This document shows positions 1 through 7,343 of a stretch of DNA of 26,755 nucleotides, piece by piece. A model generated the notes under the pieces. The model made no database searches, was not told the DNA's origin, and was given only the letters and a program-made list of their open reading frames with translations. Origin of the DNA: JAJZJT01 sp049964655 (GTDB taxonomy: Bacteria; Actinomycetota; Acidimicrobiia; Acidimicrobiales; RAAP-2); assembly GCA_049964655.1 (NCBI GenBank), contig JBMFXC010000033.1, forward strand, positions 1-26,755, in the 5' to 3' direction. Every line of letters starts with the position of its first letter. The first letter of the stretch is position 1. Both the position numbers and the translations under genes were made by a program.

Positions 1-627
1 GTCGGTGCCCTGAGTGGGTACGTAGGGGATCGGCGTGGTCCCGCCAGGCGTCGCCAGTTCTTCGGAGGGCCGCCGTCTCGGCGTGACCAGCGTGACGACG
101 GCTGGACCGTCGACGGTCACCGGCACCTGCACGCGGTCGTCCAGTCGCGCCGCCACGGCCACCACCCTGGCGCCACCACCGCCACCCTTGCCTCCGCTCC
201 TTCTGCCCCCTCTGTTCTGGTGGCTGCCGCCGCTCCTCGTGCCGGCAGCAGGCTCGAGGGCGACCTCTGTCACCCGGGCGACCAGTGGACGGTCCGTCAG
301 CGCGGCGAGCACGGGTGCCAGGTCGCGTCCATCAGGGGAGGTGTCCAGCACGACGAGGGCAACCTCGGCGAGCACGGGCGCGAGGTGGCGGGCGAGGGAC
401 GCCGGTGTGGTACCCGGTCCGCGCTCCCACCACCACACCCGGGTGGCACCGGTCAGTCGGCCGGCCGCCCGGCTCGCCTGCGTGCCCACGACGAGGGCGA
501 GCCCGCCGGCAGCCGCGACGACGTCGTCGGCTGCGGCTGGCAGCCGGCCGTTCCGGGCCACCAGCACGGCGAGCGACGCGGCGGCGGCCGGGTTGCCGGG
601 GAGATCGGCCACGGTAGCGCCGCTCAC
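1..627 (-). CDS. Electron transfer flavoprotein alpha subunit, mycofactocin-associated (partial, 3' end off window)
   Basis: The reading frame is open for 209 codons from a GTG at 627-625 to the left edge, so the C-terminal FAD-binding half is missing. The N-terminal region looks like ETF alpha: a short strand plus 'GRLPAAADDVVAAA', a segment 'ALVVGTQASRAAGRL', then 'LDTSPDGRDLAPVLAALTDR' and 'PLVARVTEV', which match the ETF-alpha pattern of a '(S)xxGRDLAPxLAA' helix. ETF alpha/beta heterodimers pass electrons from flavoprotein dehydrogenases to the quinone pool. The GTG overlaps the TGA of the upstream oxidoreductase (GTGA), so the two are translationally coupled. A Gly/Arg/Ser-rich stretch of about 22 residues at roughly residues 130-151 (coordinates 176-238) interrupts the domain and is unusual for the family. 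The beta subunit is expected just beyond the left edge. The subunit assignment rests on pattern recognition of the N-terminal half only. Confidence 0.72.
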   Translation of the reverse strand, partial: MSGATVADLPGNPAAAASLAVLVARNGRLPAAADDVVAAAGGLALVVGTQASRAAGRLTGATRVWWWERGPGTTPASLARHLAPVLAEVALVVLDTSPDGRDLAPVLAALTDRPLVARVTEVALEPAAGTRSGGSHQNRGGRRSGGKGGGGGARVVAVAARLDDRVQVPVTVDGPAVVTLVTPRRRPSEELATPGGTTPIPYVPTQGTD

Positions 628-2636
628 AGCGATACCGCCACGCGGTGACCCTCGACGACAGCAGCGTGCGCCCGCCGTGGGGCCAGGCAGTCGCCCACCC
701 GGTGGACGGGACGGCCGCAGCGGCGCAAGGCGCGCCACAGCTCGTCGTCGACCTGGGGGTGGACGGCCAAGACCACCCAGTCGCAGCGGCGGTGCTGGTC
801 GGTGCCGGTGGGGTGGTGCTGGAGGGTCAGGACGACTGCCCCGTCGGTGCTCCCGCTGGAAGATCTCCCGTCGGTGCTCCCGCTGGAGGCTGCCCCGTCG
901 GCGGGCGCGACGCCCATGGGCACGAGGTCGGTCGACTCGACGATCCCCTTCCGGTGGGCTTTCATCGTCCACGTCTCGAGGTCGAGGGTGATGCCGAGAT
1001 CTTGGCCGACGACCATCCCCGGGGTGACGATCTCCACCCGGCAGCCCCGGTCGGCCAGCAGCTCGGCCACCGAGGTGGCCTGGTGGAACCCGAGCTCGTC
1101 GACGACGACGACGGTGCCGTGCGGCTCGGCGCGCCCCTCGAGGACGTCGCGCACGTCGACGACGCGCTGCTCGTCTCCTGCCCACCACGGGCGCGAGGGG
1201 CGCGAGCCGGTGGCGAGCACGACGACATCGGGCCGCTCGGCGAGGACGCGGTCCGCGGTGGCCTCGACGCCGGTGCGCACGTCGACGCCGAGACGCCGGG
1301 CGCTCGCCACCAGGTTGCGGACGAGGTCGAGGAGCTCGGCACGCGACGGCACCGACGCCGCCAGCTGCACCTGACCGCCGAGGCGCCACTGGCGCTCGAG
1401 GAGCACGACGTCGTGCCCTCGCTCCGCGGCGGTGACCGCCGCCTGGAGGCCACCGGGCCCGCCCCCGACCACCACCACGCGCCGCCGTCGCCGTGGCGGG
1501 GGGAGCGGGACGGCTTCACGTCCCGTCCGCGGGTTCTCGATGCAGCCGAGCCATCGGTTGAGCCCCATCCGTCCGACGCACTCTTGGTTGCACGACAGGC
1601 AGGTCCGGATGTCGGTGGCCTGTCCGGCGCGTGCCTTGGCCCCGAAGTCGGGGTCGGCGATCTGGCCCCGGACCACTCCCACGAGGTCGCACACCCCTTC
1701 GTCGATCGCACGGTCGGCCTGCAGCGGGTCCTTGAACCGGCCGACGCCGACGACCGGCAGGTCGACCGCAGCCCGCAGGGCGCTCGGGACGAAGAGGGCG
1801 TACCCCGGCGGCACCTGCATGCTCGCCTCGATCATGAACAGCGTCGCCGTCGCCACGCCGATCGACGTGTTCAGGTAGTCGACCTTTCCGATGCCCGCCA
1901 CCATGCGGGCGACGGCCACGGCATCGTCGATGGTGGTCCCACCCTCGATCAGCTCGTCGCCGCACAGGCGCACACCGAGCGCCAGGTCCTCGCCGAGCAC
2001 GGAACGCACCGCATCGACGATCTCGAGGAGCAGGCGGGCCCGGTTGGCGAGCGGTCCGCCATAGCGGTCGGTCCTTCGGTTGGTGGCAGGAGAGAGGAAG
2101 CCCCGGACGATCGACGAGTGCGAGCACTGGAGCTCGACGCCGTCGAAGCCCCCGGCCCGGCAGTGCTCTGCCACGGTGGCGTAGCCGGCGACGACGTCGG
2201 CGATCTCGGCCTCGTCGACGGCCTTGGGGACCTCGCGGAACAGCGGGTCGGGCACCGGGCTGGGTGCCCACACGGGCAGGCGTGAGTACATGCTCGAGGC
2301 CTGGCCGCCGTTGTGGTTGAGCTGGGCGAAGATCGGTACGCCGTGGGCATGGACGGCGTCGGTGATACGCCGATAGCCGGGGACGACCGCCGGGTGAAAG
2401 CCGTGGATCAGCTTCTCGTAGGGCCAGTCCGTGCGGTGCGTCGAGTGCTCCTCGGTGATCACGAGCCCGGCCCCGCCAGCCGCCCGCGCCGCGTAGTAGG
2501 CGGCATGCTGGGCGGTTGGCAGCCCGCCCTCGGCGTAGTTGGTGAGGTGCGCCGAGAAGACGATGCGGTTGGGCACGGTGACCGGGCCCAACCGGAGCGG
2601 CGTGAAGAGATGGCGGATCGCGCCGGCGCCGCTCAC
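624..2636 (-). CDS. Mycofactocin-system FadH/OYE-family flavin oxidoreductase (second of two; OYE_2 type)
   Basis: 670 residues, with the 2,4-dienoyl-CoA reductase (FadH) architecture. An N-terminal FMN TIM barrel (about 1-335) includes 'VPNRIVFSAHLTNY', 'AQLNHNGGQ' and 'NRRTDRYGGPLANRARL'. A 4Fe-4S cysteine set follows at C346, C349, C353 and C365 (CxxCxxxCx11C). A C-terminal FAD/NAD(P) Rossmann domain begins with VVVVGGGPGG near residue 390. The GTG start at 2636-2634 overlaps the TGA of the upstream paralogue; a longer frame upstream is Arg-rich out-of-frame sequence and was dropped. Paired OYE-like proteins with ETF occur in some mycofactocin loci. The substrate is unknown; an NAD(P)H- or ETF-linked ene reduction or dehydrogenation is inferred. 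A 27-bp tandem repeat encodes a Ser/Gly/Thr/Asp loop near the C terminus. The frame ends GTGA-overlapped with ETF alpha. Confidence 0.85.
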   Translation of the reverse strand: MSGAGAIRHLFTPLRLGPVTVPNRIVFSAHLTNYAEGGLPTAQHAAYYAARAAGGAGLVITEEHSTHRTDWPYEKLIHGFHPAVVPGYRRITDAVHAHGVPIFAQLNHNGGQASSMYSRLPVWAPSPVPDPLFREVPKAVDEAEIADVVAGYATVAEHCRAGGFDGVELQCSHSSIVRGFLSPATNRRTDRYGGPLANRARLLLEIVDAVRSVLGEDLALGVRLCGDELIEGGTTIDDAVAVARMVAGIGKVDYLNTSIGVATATLFMIEASMQVPPGYALFVPSALRAAVDLPVVGVGRFKDPLQADRAIDEGVCDLVGVVRGQIADPDFGAKARAGQATDIRTCLSCNQECVGRMGLNRWLGCIENPRTGREAVPLPPPRRRRRVVVVGGGPGGLQAAVTAAERGHDVVLLERQWRLGGQVQLAASVPSRAELLDLVRNLVASARRLGVDVRTGVEATADRVLAERPDVVVLATGSRPSRPWWAGDEQRVVDVRDVLEGRAEPHGTVVVVDELGFHQATSVAELLADRGCRVEIVTPGMVVGQDLGITLDLETWTMKAHRKGIVESTDLVPMGVAPADGAASSGSTDGRSSSGSTDGAVVLTLQHHPTGTDQHRRCDWVVLAVHPQVDDELWRALRRCGRPVHRVGDCLAPRRAHAAVVEGHRVAVSL
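840..887 (-). repeat. 27-bp tandem repeat (2 copies) inside the second OYE gene
   Basis: A 21-bp core at 840-860 recurs perfectly at 867-887, a period of 27 bp. On the coding strand it gives two copies of a nine-residue unit (SSGSTDGRS/SSGSTDGAV), a flexible insert between strands of the C-terminal Rossmann domain. The unit is a multiple of three, so copy-number change would keep the frame. Confidence 0.9.
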
Positions 2637-4666
2637 CGTGCCGGTACCTCCCCGGCGGCGATCTCGAGAGCGCGTCGCCGACCTTCGAGGACGGCCTCGA
2701 GCACGGTCCGGGGGGCCACACAGTCCCCGGCTCGGGGGAGGTCGGGTCGGGCCGCGGCCAAGGTCTCCTCGGGCAGGCGCGAACCGCAGTCGACGATCAC
2801 GGTGCAGGGAACCTCGTGGCGTTCGCCCGTCCAGACGTGCTCGACCACGGCCGCACCGGCCTCCGCCTCGCGCAGCCGAGCGCGCAGCTCGCGTCGGACG
2901 CCGGCCCGTTGGAGGCGTGCGTTGGCGTCCGCCAGGTCGCCGGTGGCCGACAACAGAGTGCCGGCCACTGGGTCGGGCGTGACGAGGGAGACGGCCCGGC
3001 CTTCGGCGGCGAGCCACTCGGCCATGGCGACGCCGACGGGTCCGCCGATCGGGTCGTGGACGACGACAGGGCCGTCGGGCAGCGACGAGACGCCGTTCGA
3101 GAGCGCGCTCGGTGCGTCGACGACGACGACGCCAGCAGCGACGGCGACCGGTGGCGGACCGGGACGCGAGCCGGTGGCCAGCACCACGGGCTCACCGGCG
3201 GCGCGCGCCCGATCGAGCTCCGCCAGGGTGACGTCGACCCCGGTCTCGACGGTGACCCCGAGGGAGTGACACTCGGCCTCCAGCCACCCAGCAAGCGCAC
3301 TGAGCGGCGTACGCCCCGGCCCGATGGCGACCCGAGCCGCCATGCCCCCGACAGTCGCTGCCCGCTCGAGCAGCCGAACCTGCCGACCAGCGTGGGCGAG
3401 GACCCGCGCGCACTCGAGGCCGGCCACCCCACCTCCGACGACGACGACGGTCGGCGGAGGCGTGGTGCTCGTCTGCGGTCGCGGCGTACCGGCCGGGTGC
3501 GTCACGAACGGCATCGCCGACGCCGCCGACGCCGCCGACGCCGTCGACGCCGCCGACAGCACTGGCGGCTCGGTGGTCTCGTAGCCGCTGCGGGGCTCGC
3601 CGACGCACGAGACGAGCGGGTTGCGCGGGTCACGTACCTGGCAGGCCTGGTTGCACCGGATGCACGGACGGACCCGCTCGGGCGTCCCCGCTCGCACGAG
3701 GCGCACGAGGCGGGGGTCGGCGATCTGGGCCCGGGTCATCTCGACGAGATCGGCGGTGCCGTCGTCGACGGCGCGCTGGGCGTCGGTCGGGTCCACCACG
3801 CTGCCCTGCAGGACGACCAGCGCCCTCCCGCTGACGGCGCCGCGCAGCTCGGCGCACAGGGCGCGGTTGAACACGGGCGGGGTATGGGCGTCGGGGCGTT
3901 CAGCCGAGGTCGTGAACGGTCCGCCGCGCACCACCGTCACCAGGTCGACCAGGGGGGCGAGCGCGACGACGTGGTCGCGCGCCTGTTCGGGGGTCACGCC
4001 GGCCCACGGGGCGAGCTCGTCGGCGCACAGCCGGACAGCCAGGACGTCGGCTGCCCCCAACGCGGCTCGTACGGCGGCGAGCACCTCGCGGGTCAGCCGG
4101 AGCCGGTCGGCGCCGTAGGCATCTTCACGGTGGTTGGTCAGCCCGGAGTGGAACTGGCGCAGCAGCGACCGGGGTCCGACATCGACCTCGACCCCGCCGA
4201 GACCGGCTGCCACGGCCCGGCGCGCCGCGTCGGCGAAGCCGGCGACCAGGGCGGCGACGTCCTCGTCCTCCATGGTGCGCGGAAGCTCGCGCGAGACGGC
4301 GTCGGCCACCGGCGACGGGGCCCACAGAGCCTCCTGGCCATACGCGCTCGACCCCTGGGCGCCGCTGTGGCCCAGCGAGGCGAGCACCAGCGTCCCGAAC
4401 GGACGGCACGCTTCGGCGACGGCCTCCCAACCCGGTGTGCACGCCGAGGCGAGCGGGGCGCGCTCGTAGGGCCAGTCGGAGGGGTGCACGGAAGCCGTCT
4501 CGGTCACCACCACCCCTGCGCCACCGGCGGCCCGTTCGCGGTAGTACGCGACGTGCCGGGGCCCGAGGGCCCGACCGGTACCGAGGTTGGTGACGTGCGG
4601 GCCGAACACCACACGGGAGGGGGCGGCCCGCCCCGCCACGGCCACTGGTTCGACGAGCGAGCCCAC
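2633..4666 (-). CDS. Mycofactocin-system FadH/OYE-family flavin oxidoreductase (first of two; OYE_1 type)
   Basis: 677 residues, paralogous to its downstream neighbour. The FMN barrel carries 'SRVVFGPHVTNLGTGR', 'VTETASVHPSDWPYERAP' and 'LASLGHSGAQGSSAYG'. The 4Fe-4S set is C335, C338, C342 and C354. A Rossmann FAD motif VVVVGGGVAG lies near residue 409, and a second dinucleotide-like region follows. The 'NLGxGR...HVAYY' and 'SVHPSDWPYERAP' signatures are what I recall for mycofactocin OYE family 1. The GTG start at 4666-4664 is 3 bp after the mftC stop, and the stop overlaps the next GTG, so the operon is translationally coupled. Between the iron-sulfur and FAD domains is an Ala/Ser/Thr linker from a 9-bp repeat (3516-3560). 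The reaction is unproven; a flavin oxidoreductase serving mycofactocin-dependent metabolism is inferred from context. Confidence 0.85.
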   Translation of the reverse strand: MGSLVEPVAVAGRAAPSRVVFGPHVTNLGTGRALGPRHVAYYRERAAGGAGVVVTETASVHPSDWPYERAPLASACTPGWEAVAEACRPFGTLVLASLGHSGAQGSSAYGQEALWAPSPVADAVSRELPRTMEDEDVAALVAGFADAARRAVAAGLGGVEVDVGPRSLLRQFHSGLTNHREDAYGADRLRLTREVLAAVRAALGAADVLAVRLCADELAPWAGVTPEQARDHVVALAPLVDLVTVVRGGPFTTSAERPDAHTPPVFNRALCAELRGAVSGRALVVLQGSVVDPTDAQRAVDDGTADLVEMTRAQIADPRLVRLVRAGTPERVRPCIRCNQACQVRDPRNPLVSCVGEPRSGYETTEPPVLSAASTASAASAASAMPFVTHPAGTPRPQTSTTPPPTVVVVGGGVAGLECARVLAHAGRQVRLLERAATVGGMAARVAIGPGRTPLSALAGWLEAECHSLGVTVETGVDVTLAELDRARAAGEPVVLATGSRPGPPPVAVAAGVVVVDAPSALSNGVSSLPDGPVVVHDPIGGPVGVAMAEWLAAEGRAVSLVTPDPVAGTLLSATGDLADANARLQRAGVRRELRARLREAEAGAAVVEHVWTGERHEVPCTVIVDCGSRLPEETLAAARPDLPRAGDCVAPRTVLEAVLEGRRRALEIAAGEVPAR
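3516..3560 (-). repeat. 9-bp tandem repeat (5 units) inside the first OYE gene
   Basis: The unit gccgacgcc occurs three times perfectly (3516-3542), followed by two one- or two-base variants (3543-3560). On the coding strand it reads as an Ala/Ser/Thr-rich linker (ASTASAASAASA) between the 4Fe-4S region and the FAD domain. Confidence 0.9.
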
Positions 4667-4669
4667 CGA

Positions 4670-5881
4670 TCAAAGCGCCGGCGCGAACCCGGTGAGCGGG
4701 TGCTCGTCGCAGCTGCGAGCCGGGCGGCCGAGCACCACGGGGACCGGTGCCGGGTCCCCCCGCCGGACCCGGCGGGAGTGGTCGGGCGTGGGGCGTGGGG
4801 CGGGTTGGTCGGCGCTCCGGCGCTCGAGGGCGTCGATGCCGTGCCCGAGCACGCACTCGGGGTCGGGACCCTCCAGTGGGAGCCCGGTGAAGAACTTCGC
4901 TGCCATGCACCCGCCTCGGCAGGCGTCGAAGTGCCCGCATGAGCGGCACGCCCCGCCCGTGCTCGGGGCGCGTAGCTCGGCGAAGAGCGGCGCGTCCCTC
5001 CAGACCGCCGCGAATCCTCCTGGCCGGCGGACGTTCCCGGCTCGGAACTGCTCGTGGATGGCGAACGGGCAGGCGTAGACGTCGCCGATCGGGTCGACCA
5101 GGCATACCACTCGCCCGGCACCACACAGGTTGAGACCGGGCAGGGGGTCGCCGAAGGCGGCCAGGTGGAAGAACGAGTCTCCGGTCAGGACCGACTCGCC
5201 GTGGTCGAGGAGCCAGTGGTAGAGGCGTTCTTGTTGGTGGGGCAGGGGGTGGAGCTCGCCCCACACGTCGGCGCCGCGCCCGGAGGGGCGGAGCCGGGTG
5301 AGGCGGAGCTGGGCACCCAGGTGGTCGGCCATCGCGAGGTACTCGTCGAGCTGGTCGACGTTGTGGCGCGTCACCACCACCGACAGCTTGAACCCCTCCA
5401 TGCCCGCCTCGGCGAGGCGCTCCATGGCGCCGACCGCCGTGGCATAGGAGCCCGTGCCCCGGACGGCGTCGTTGACTTCGGGCGTGGCGCCGTCGAGGCT
5501 GACCTGGACGTCGACGTAGTCACTCGCTGCCAGGCGTTCGGCGACGGCCGTCGTGAGGCGCGAGCCGTTGGTCGAGAACTTGACGCCGACGTGGTGCTCG
5601 GTGGCGTACGACACCAGGTCGAAGAAGTCGGGGCGGACCGTAGGCTCCCCGCCGCCGATGTTGACGTAGAAGATCTGCATCCGCTCGAACTCGTCGATGA
5701 GCGCCTGGCACTCGGCGGTGGTGAGCTCACGGGGGTCACGTCGTCCCGAGCTGGAGAGGCAGTGGACGCACGCCAGGTTGCACGCGTAGGTCAGCTCCCA
5801 GGTCAGGCAGATGGGCGCGTCGAGCCCCGCCTCGAAGAGGTCGACCAGCCGGGTCGCCCCACCGACAGGCGGCGCGCTCAT
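4670..5881 (-). CDS. mftC: Mycofactocin maturase MftC, radical SAM/SPASM protein
   Basis: 403 residues. MftC acts on the C-terminal Val-Tyr of MftA: oxidative decarboxylation of Tyr, then carbon-carbon bond formation with Val (family knowledge). The radical SAM motif CNLACVHC provides C34, C38 and C41. 'YVNIGGGEPTVRPDF' and 'KFSTNGSRLT' are the usual SAM-binding elements. The SPASM region carries 'LCGAGRVVCLVDPIGDVYAC', 'CRSCGHFDACRGGCMAAKF' and 'GPDPEC', ligands for two auxiliary clusters. The sequence is close to mycobacterial MftC throughout. The first visible Met is at 5881, only 8 bp from the assembly gap, so neither its ribosome-binding site nor its true N terminus can be seen. The codons before the ATG read Glu-Pro, matching the repeat tail of MftB across the gap, so a fusion is possible. 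The stop is 3 bp from the OYE start. Confidence 0.96.
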   Translation of the reverse strand: MSAPPVGGATRLVDLFEAGLDAPICLTWELTYACNLACVHCLSSSGRRDPRELTTAECQALIDEFERMQIFYVNIGGGEPTVRPDFFDLVSYATEHHVGVKFSTNGSRLTTAVAERLAASDYVDVQVSLDGATPEVNDAVRGTGSYATAVGAMERLAEAGMEGFKLSVVVTRHNVDQLDEYLAMADHLGAQLRLTRLRPSGRGADVWGELHPLPHQQERLYHWLLDHGESVLTGDSFFHLAAFGDPLPGLNLCGAGRVVCLVDPIGDVYACPFAIHEQFRAGNVRRPGGFAAVWRDAPLFAELRAPSTGGACRSCGHFDACRGGCMAAKFFTGLPLEGPDPECVLGHGIDALERRSADQPAPRPTPDHSRRVRRGDPAPVPVVLGRPARSCDEHPLTGFAPAL

Positions 5882-5889
5882 CGGCTCGG

Positions 5890-5989
5890 NNNNNNNNNNN
5901 NNNNNNNNNNNNNNNNNNNNNNNNNNNNNNNNNNNNNNNNNNNNNNNNNNNNNNNNNNNNNNNNNNNNNNNNNNNNNNNNNNNNNNNNN
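5890..5989. other. Assembly gap (100 N)
   Basis: Exactly 100 ambiguous bases, which suggests a scaffolder placeholder rather than a measured length. The gap begins where a 15-bp tandem repeat in mftB enters it and ends 8 bp before the mftC ATG. Repeat collapse is therefore the likely cause, and the true sequence length is unknown. Confidence 0.97.
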
Positions 5990-6030
5990 CCGGAGCCTCA
6001 GGAGCCGGAGCCTCAGGAGCCGGAGCCTCA
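5990..6030 (-). repeat. 15-bp tandem repeat in the mftB 3' end, running into the gap
   Basis: The unit ccggagcctcaggag is present at 5990-6004 and 6005-6019, with an 11-bp partial third copy at 6020-6030. On the coding strand it translates as APEAP repeats. The array is cut by the N run, so its copy number is unknown. Confidence 0.92.
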
Positions 6031-6371
6031 GGCGCCAGATCCACTGGTCCCGGCTCGCGCCGGCAGATCATCCCCGAGCCGGCGAGCGAGGCGAGGGCCC
6101 GGAGGTAGACCGGCAGCTCGGCGTCTGGTACGCCGGCCGCACGGCAGACCCCGAGGGCGTCGGGACGGGTGGCCAGTGCCTGGACGACGTCGACGAGCCG
6201 TCGGGTCTTGAGAAACGACAGACGACGCGTCCCGAAGTGGTAGGCGAGGGCACCGAAGGGCTCGGGCCGCAAGGACACCTGGGGGTGCAGCCTCCACGGC
6301 GCCGCAGCGTCGAAGGCGGCGCCCGCCGGCAGAGCTGCTCGATCCGGCAGAGCCGAGGGTGCAGGCGGCAT
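5990..6371 (-). CDS. mftB: Mycofactocin peptide chaperone MftB (3' end lost in gap)
   Basis: MftB is the RRE-type chaperone that binds the MftA leader and presents it to MftC. The diagnostic segment is 'PWRLHPQVSLRPEPFGALAY' followed by 'HFGTRRLSFLKTRRLVDVVQ' and 'LPVYLRALASLAGSGMI', nearly identical in pattern to mycobacterial MftB. The ATG at 6371-6369 lies 23 bp after the mftA stop, and a GC stem-loop fills that space. No clear Shine-Dalgarno is visible, so coupling to mftA translation is likely. The visible 127 codons already exceed the roughly 90-100 residues usual for the family. The core ends near 'MICRREPG', after which the frame becomes an (APEAP)n tail that enters the N run without a stop. 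It may end inside the gap or continue into MftC. Confidence 0.93.
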
Positions 6372-6377
6372 GATGTC

Positions 6378-6394
6378 GCGACGTACGGCGTCGC
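6378..6394 (-). promoter_or_regulatory. Stem-loop between mftA stop and mftB start
   Basis: Directly after the mftA TGA the transcript can form a 6-bp stem (GCGACG, loop CCGTA, CGTCGC), ending 6 nt before the mftB ATG. There is no U tract, so it is not a classical terminator. Stem-loops in this position after RiPP precursors can raise precursor mRNA relative to maturation enzymes or gate translation of the next gene. The role here is inferred. Confidence 0.5.
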
Positions 6395-6532
6395 TCAGTA
6401 GACGCCGCACATACCGTCGATGGAGACGTCCTCGACGATCAGGTCGGACTCGACGAGGGCGGCATCGGCGGCACCGGCGGTGCCGTCCGGCTCTCCGTCG
6501 TCCGTGACGGGATTGGTGGCAGGATCGATCAT
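6395..6532 (-). CDS. mftA: Mycofactocin precursor peptide MftA
   Basis: A 45-residue ribosomally made precursor. The C terminus LIVEDVSIDGMCGVY contains the invariant IDGMCGVY core, whose terminal Val-Tyr is converted by MftC and later released by MftE to become the redox cofactor mycofactocin. The leader is acidic (DDGEPDG, ESDLIVED), as expected for MftB recognition, and somewhat longer than the roughly 30-residue mycobacterial form, with an Ala/Gly-rich stretch at residues 18-25. The ATG at 6532-6530 is preceded by GGAGA five bases upstream. It is the first gene of the minus-strand operon, 23 bp before mftB and divergent from mftR with 88 bp between them. Confidence 0.97.
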   Translation of the reverse strand: MIDPATNPVTDDGEPDGTAGAADAALVESDLIVEDVSIDGMCGVY

Positions 6533-6586
6533 GGCAGTCTCCGATGGTCGTCGCGCCCGCCGGCCGACGCCGGAGGCATGGAGGCC

Positions 6587-6605
6587 ACATTAGTGCACTC
6601 GATGT
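6587..6605. promoter_or_regulatory. Candidate operator/promoter dyad between mftA and mftR
   Basis: The 88-bp divergent spacer (6533-6620) contains the palindrome AGTGCACT at 6592-6599, flanked by outer ACAT (6587-6590) and ATGT (6602-6605) half-sites that are one base off perfect symmetry. The minus-strand reading TAATGT (6592-6587) could be a -10 for mftA, about 55 bp before its ATG. Position and symmetry fit a binding site for the divergent TetR-type MftR. No binding data are implied. Confidence 0.42.
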
Positions 6606-6620
6606 CAGAATGGGAGCCCC

Positions 6621-7232
6621 ATGCGTGACGATCCCAGCCGGCACGCCGGCCCAGGCGACGGCGTGCGTGGCCGGCGGCCGCTCACCACGAGAGCGCGTCT
6701 GGCTGAGGTGGCCCTGCGGCTCTTCGCCCGCGACGGGTTCGAGGCGACCACCGTCGACGACATCGCCGACGCGGCAGGCATCGCCCGAAGGACCTTCTTC
6801 CGGTACTACGCCACCAAGGCCGACGCGGTGTGGGGGGAGTTCGACGTCGAGCTCGAGCGACTGCACCAACGGCTCGAGTCCGCCTCCGAGGACGACCCGA
6901 TCATCGACGTGGTGAGGAGGGCCGTCGTCGCCACCAACCGGTTCGGTGCCGGCGAGCTCGACCAGCTGCGCGTCCGCATCGAACTGATTGCCACCGTTCC
7001 CGCGCTGGTCGCCCACTCGGCGGTGCAGTACCAGGCGTGGTGCGACGTCATCGCCGCGTTTGCCGCGCACAGGCTCAAGGCGGCCGTCGGCGAGCTGGGT
7101 CCCCAGACGGTCGCCCGAGCTTGCCTGGGTGCCGCCCAGGCAGCGTTCACCGTGTGGGCGGCAGACCCGGACGGAGACCTCGACCGTTGTCTCGACGAGG
7201 CGTTCAGGATCCTCGCCGCGGGATGCGGCTAG
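6621..7232 (+). CDS. mftR: Mycofactocin system TetR-family regulator MftR
   Basis: 203 residues. The N-terminal TetR helix-turn-helix spans about residues 20-66 ('TRARLAEVALRLFARDGFEA', 'TTVDDIADAAGIARRTFFRY', 'YATKADAVWGEF'). The 'RRTFFRYYATKxDAVWGEFD' run is characteristic of the mycofactocin-associated MftR family. The C-terminal helical domain is the ligand-sensing and dimerisation part; in mycobacteria MftR is reported to respond to acyl-CoA. The ATG at 6621 is preceded by GGGAG with 4 nt spacing. It is divergent from mftA and probably represses the mft operon and itself through the shared spacer. The product is followed by 161 bp of non-coding sequence before the alcohol dehydrogenase. 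Confidence 0.92.
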   Translation: MRDDPSRHAGPGDGVRGRRPLTTRARLAEVALRLFARDGFEATTVDDIADAAGIARRTFFRYYATKADAVWGEFDVELERLHQRLESASEDDPIIDVVRRAVVATNRFGAGELDQLRVRIELIATVPALVAHSAVQYQAWCDVIAAFAAHRLKAAVGELGPQTVARACLGAAQAAFTVWAADPDGDLDRCLDEAFRILAAGCG

Positions 7233-7343
7233 CAAGCGCGGGCGTGCCACCCGGCGGCGCGGAGGCCAGGCTCTCTGGCGCCGCAGTGCCGTCGGCGCGA
7301 TGCTGAGCGTGACGGCGGTAGGCGCCGTCGATCCGGGGGGGTC

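Noticed and set aside
2637..3017. In-frame N-terminal extension of the second OYE protein (127 residues).
   Set aside because: It is Arg/Gly/Pro-rich, lies entirely inside the first OYE gene in another frame, and the GTGA overlap at 2633-2636 with the TIM-barrel start gives a better start.
645..4942. Long plus-strand open frames (for example 645-2285 and 2816-4942) opposite the OYE and mftC genes.
   Set aside because: Their translations have no family motifs and are the antisense reflection of strongly conserved minus-strand genes, as expected at this GC content.
5990..6030. CRISPR or mobile-element explanation for the repeat at the gap.
   Set aside because: The 15-bp units are contiguous with no spacers, have no inverted ends, and continue the mftB reading frame as APEAP.
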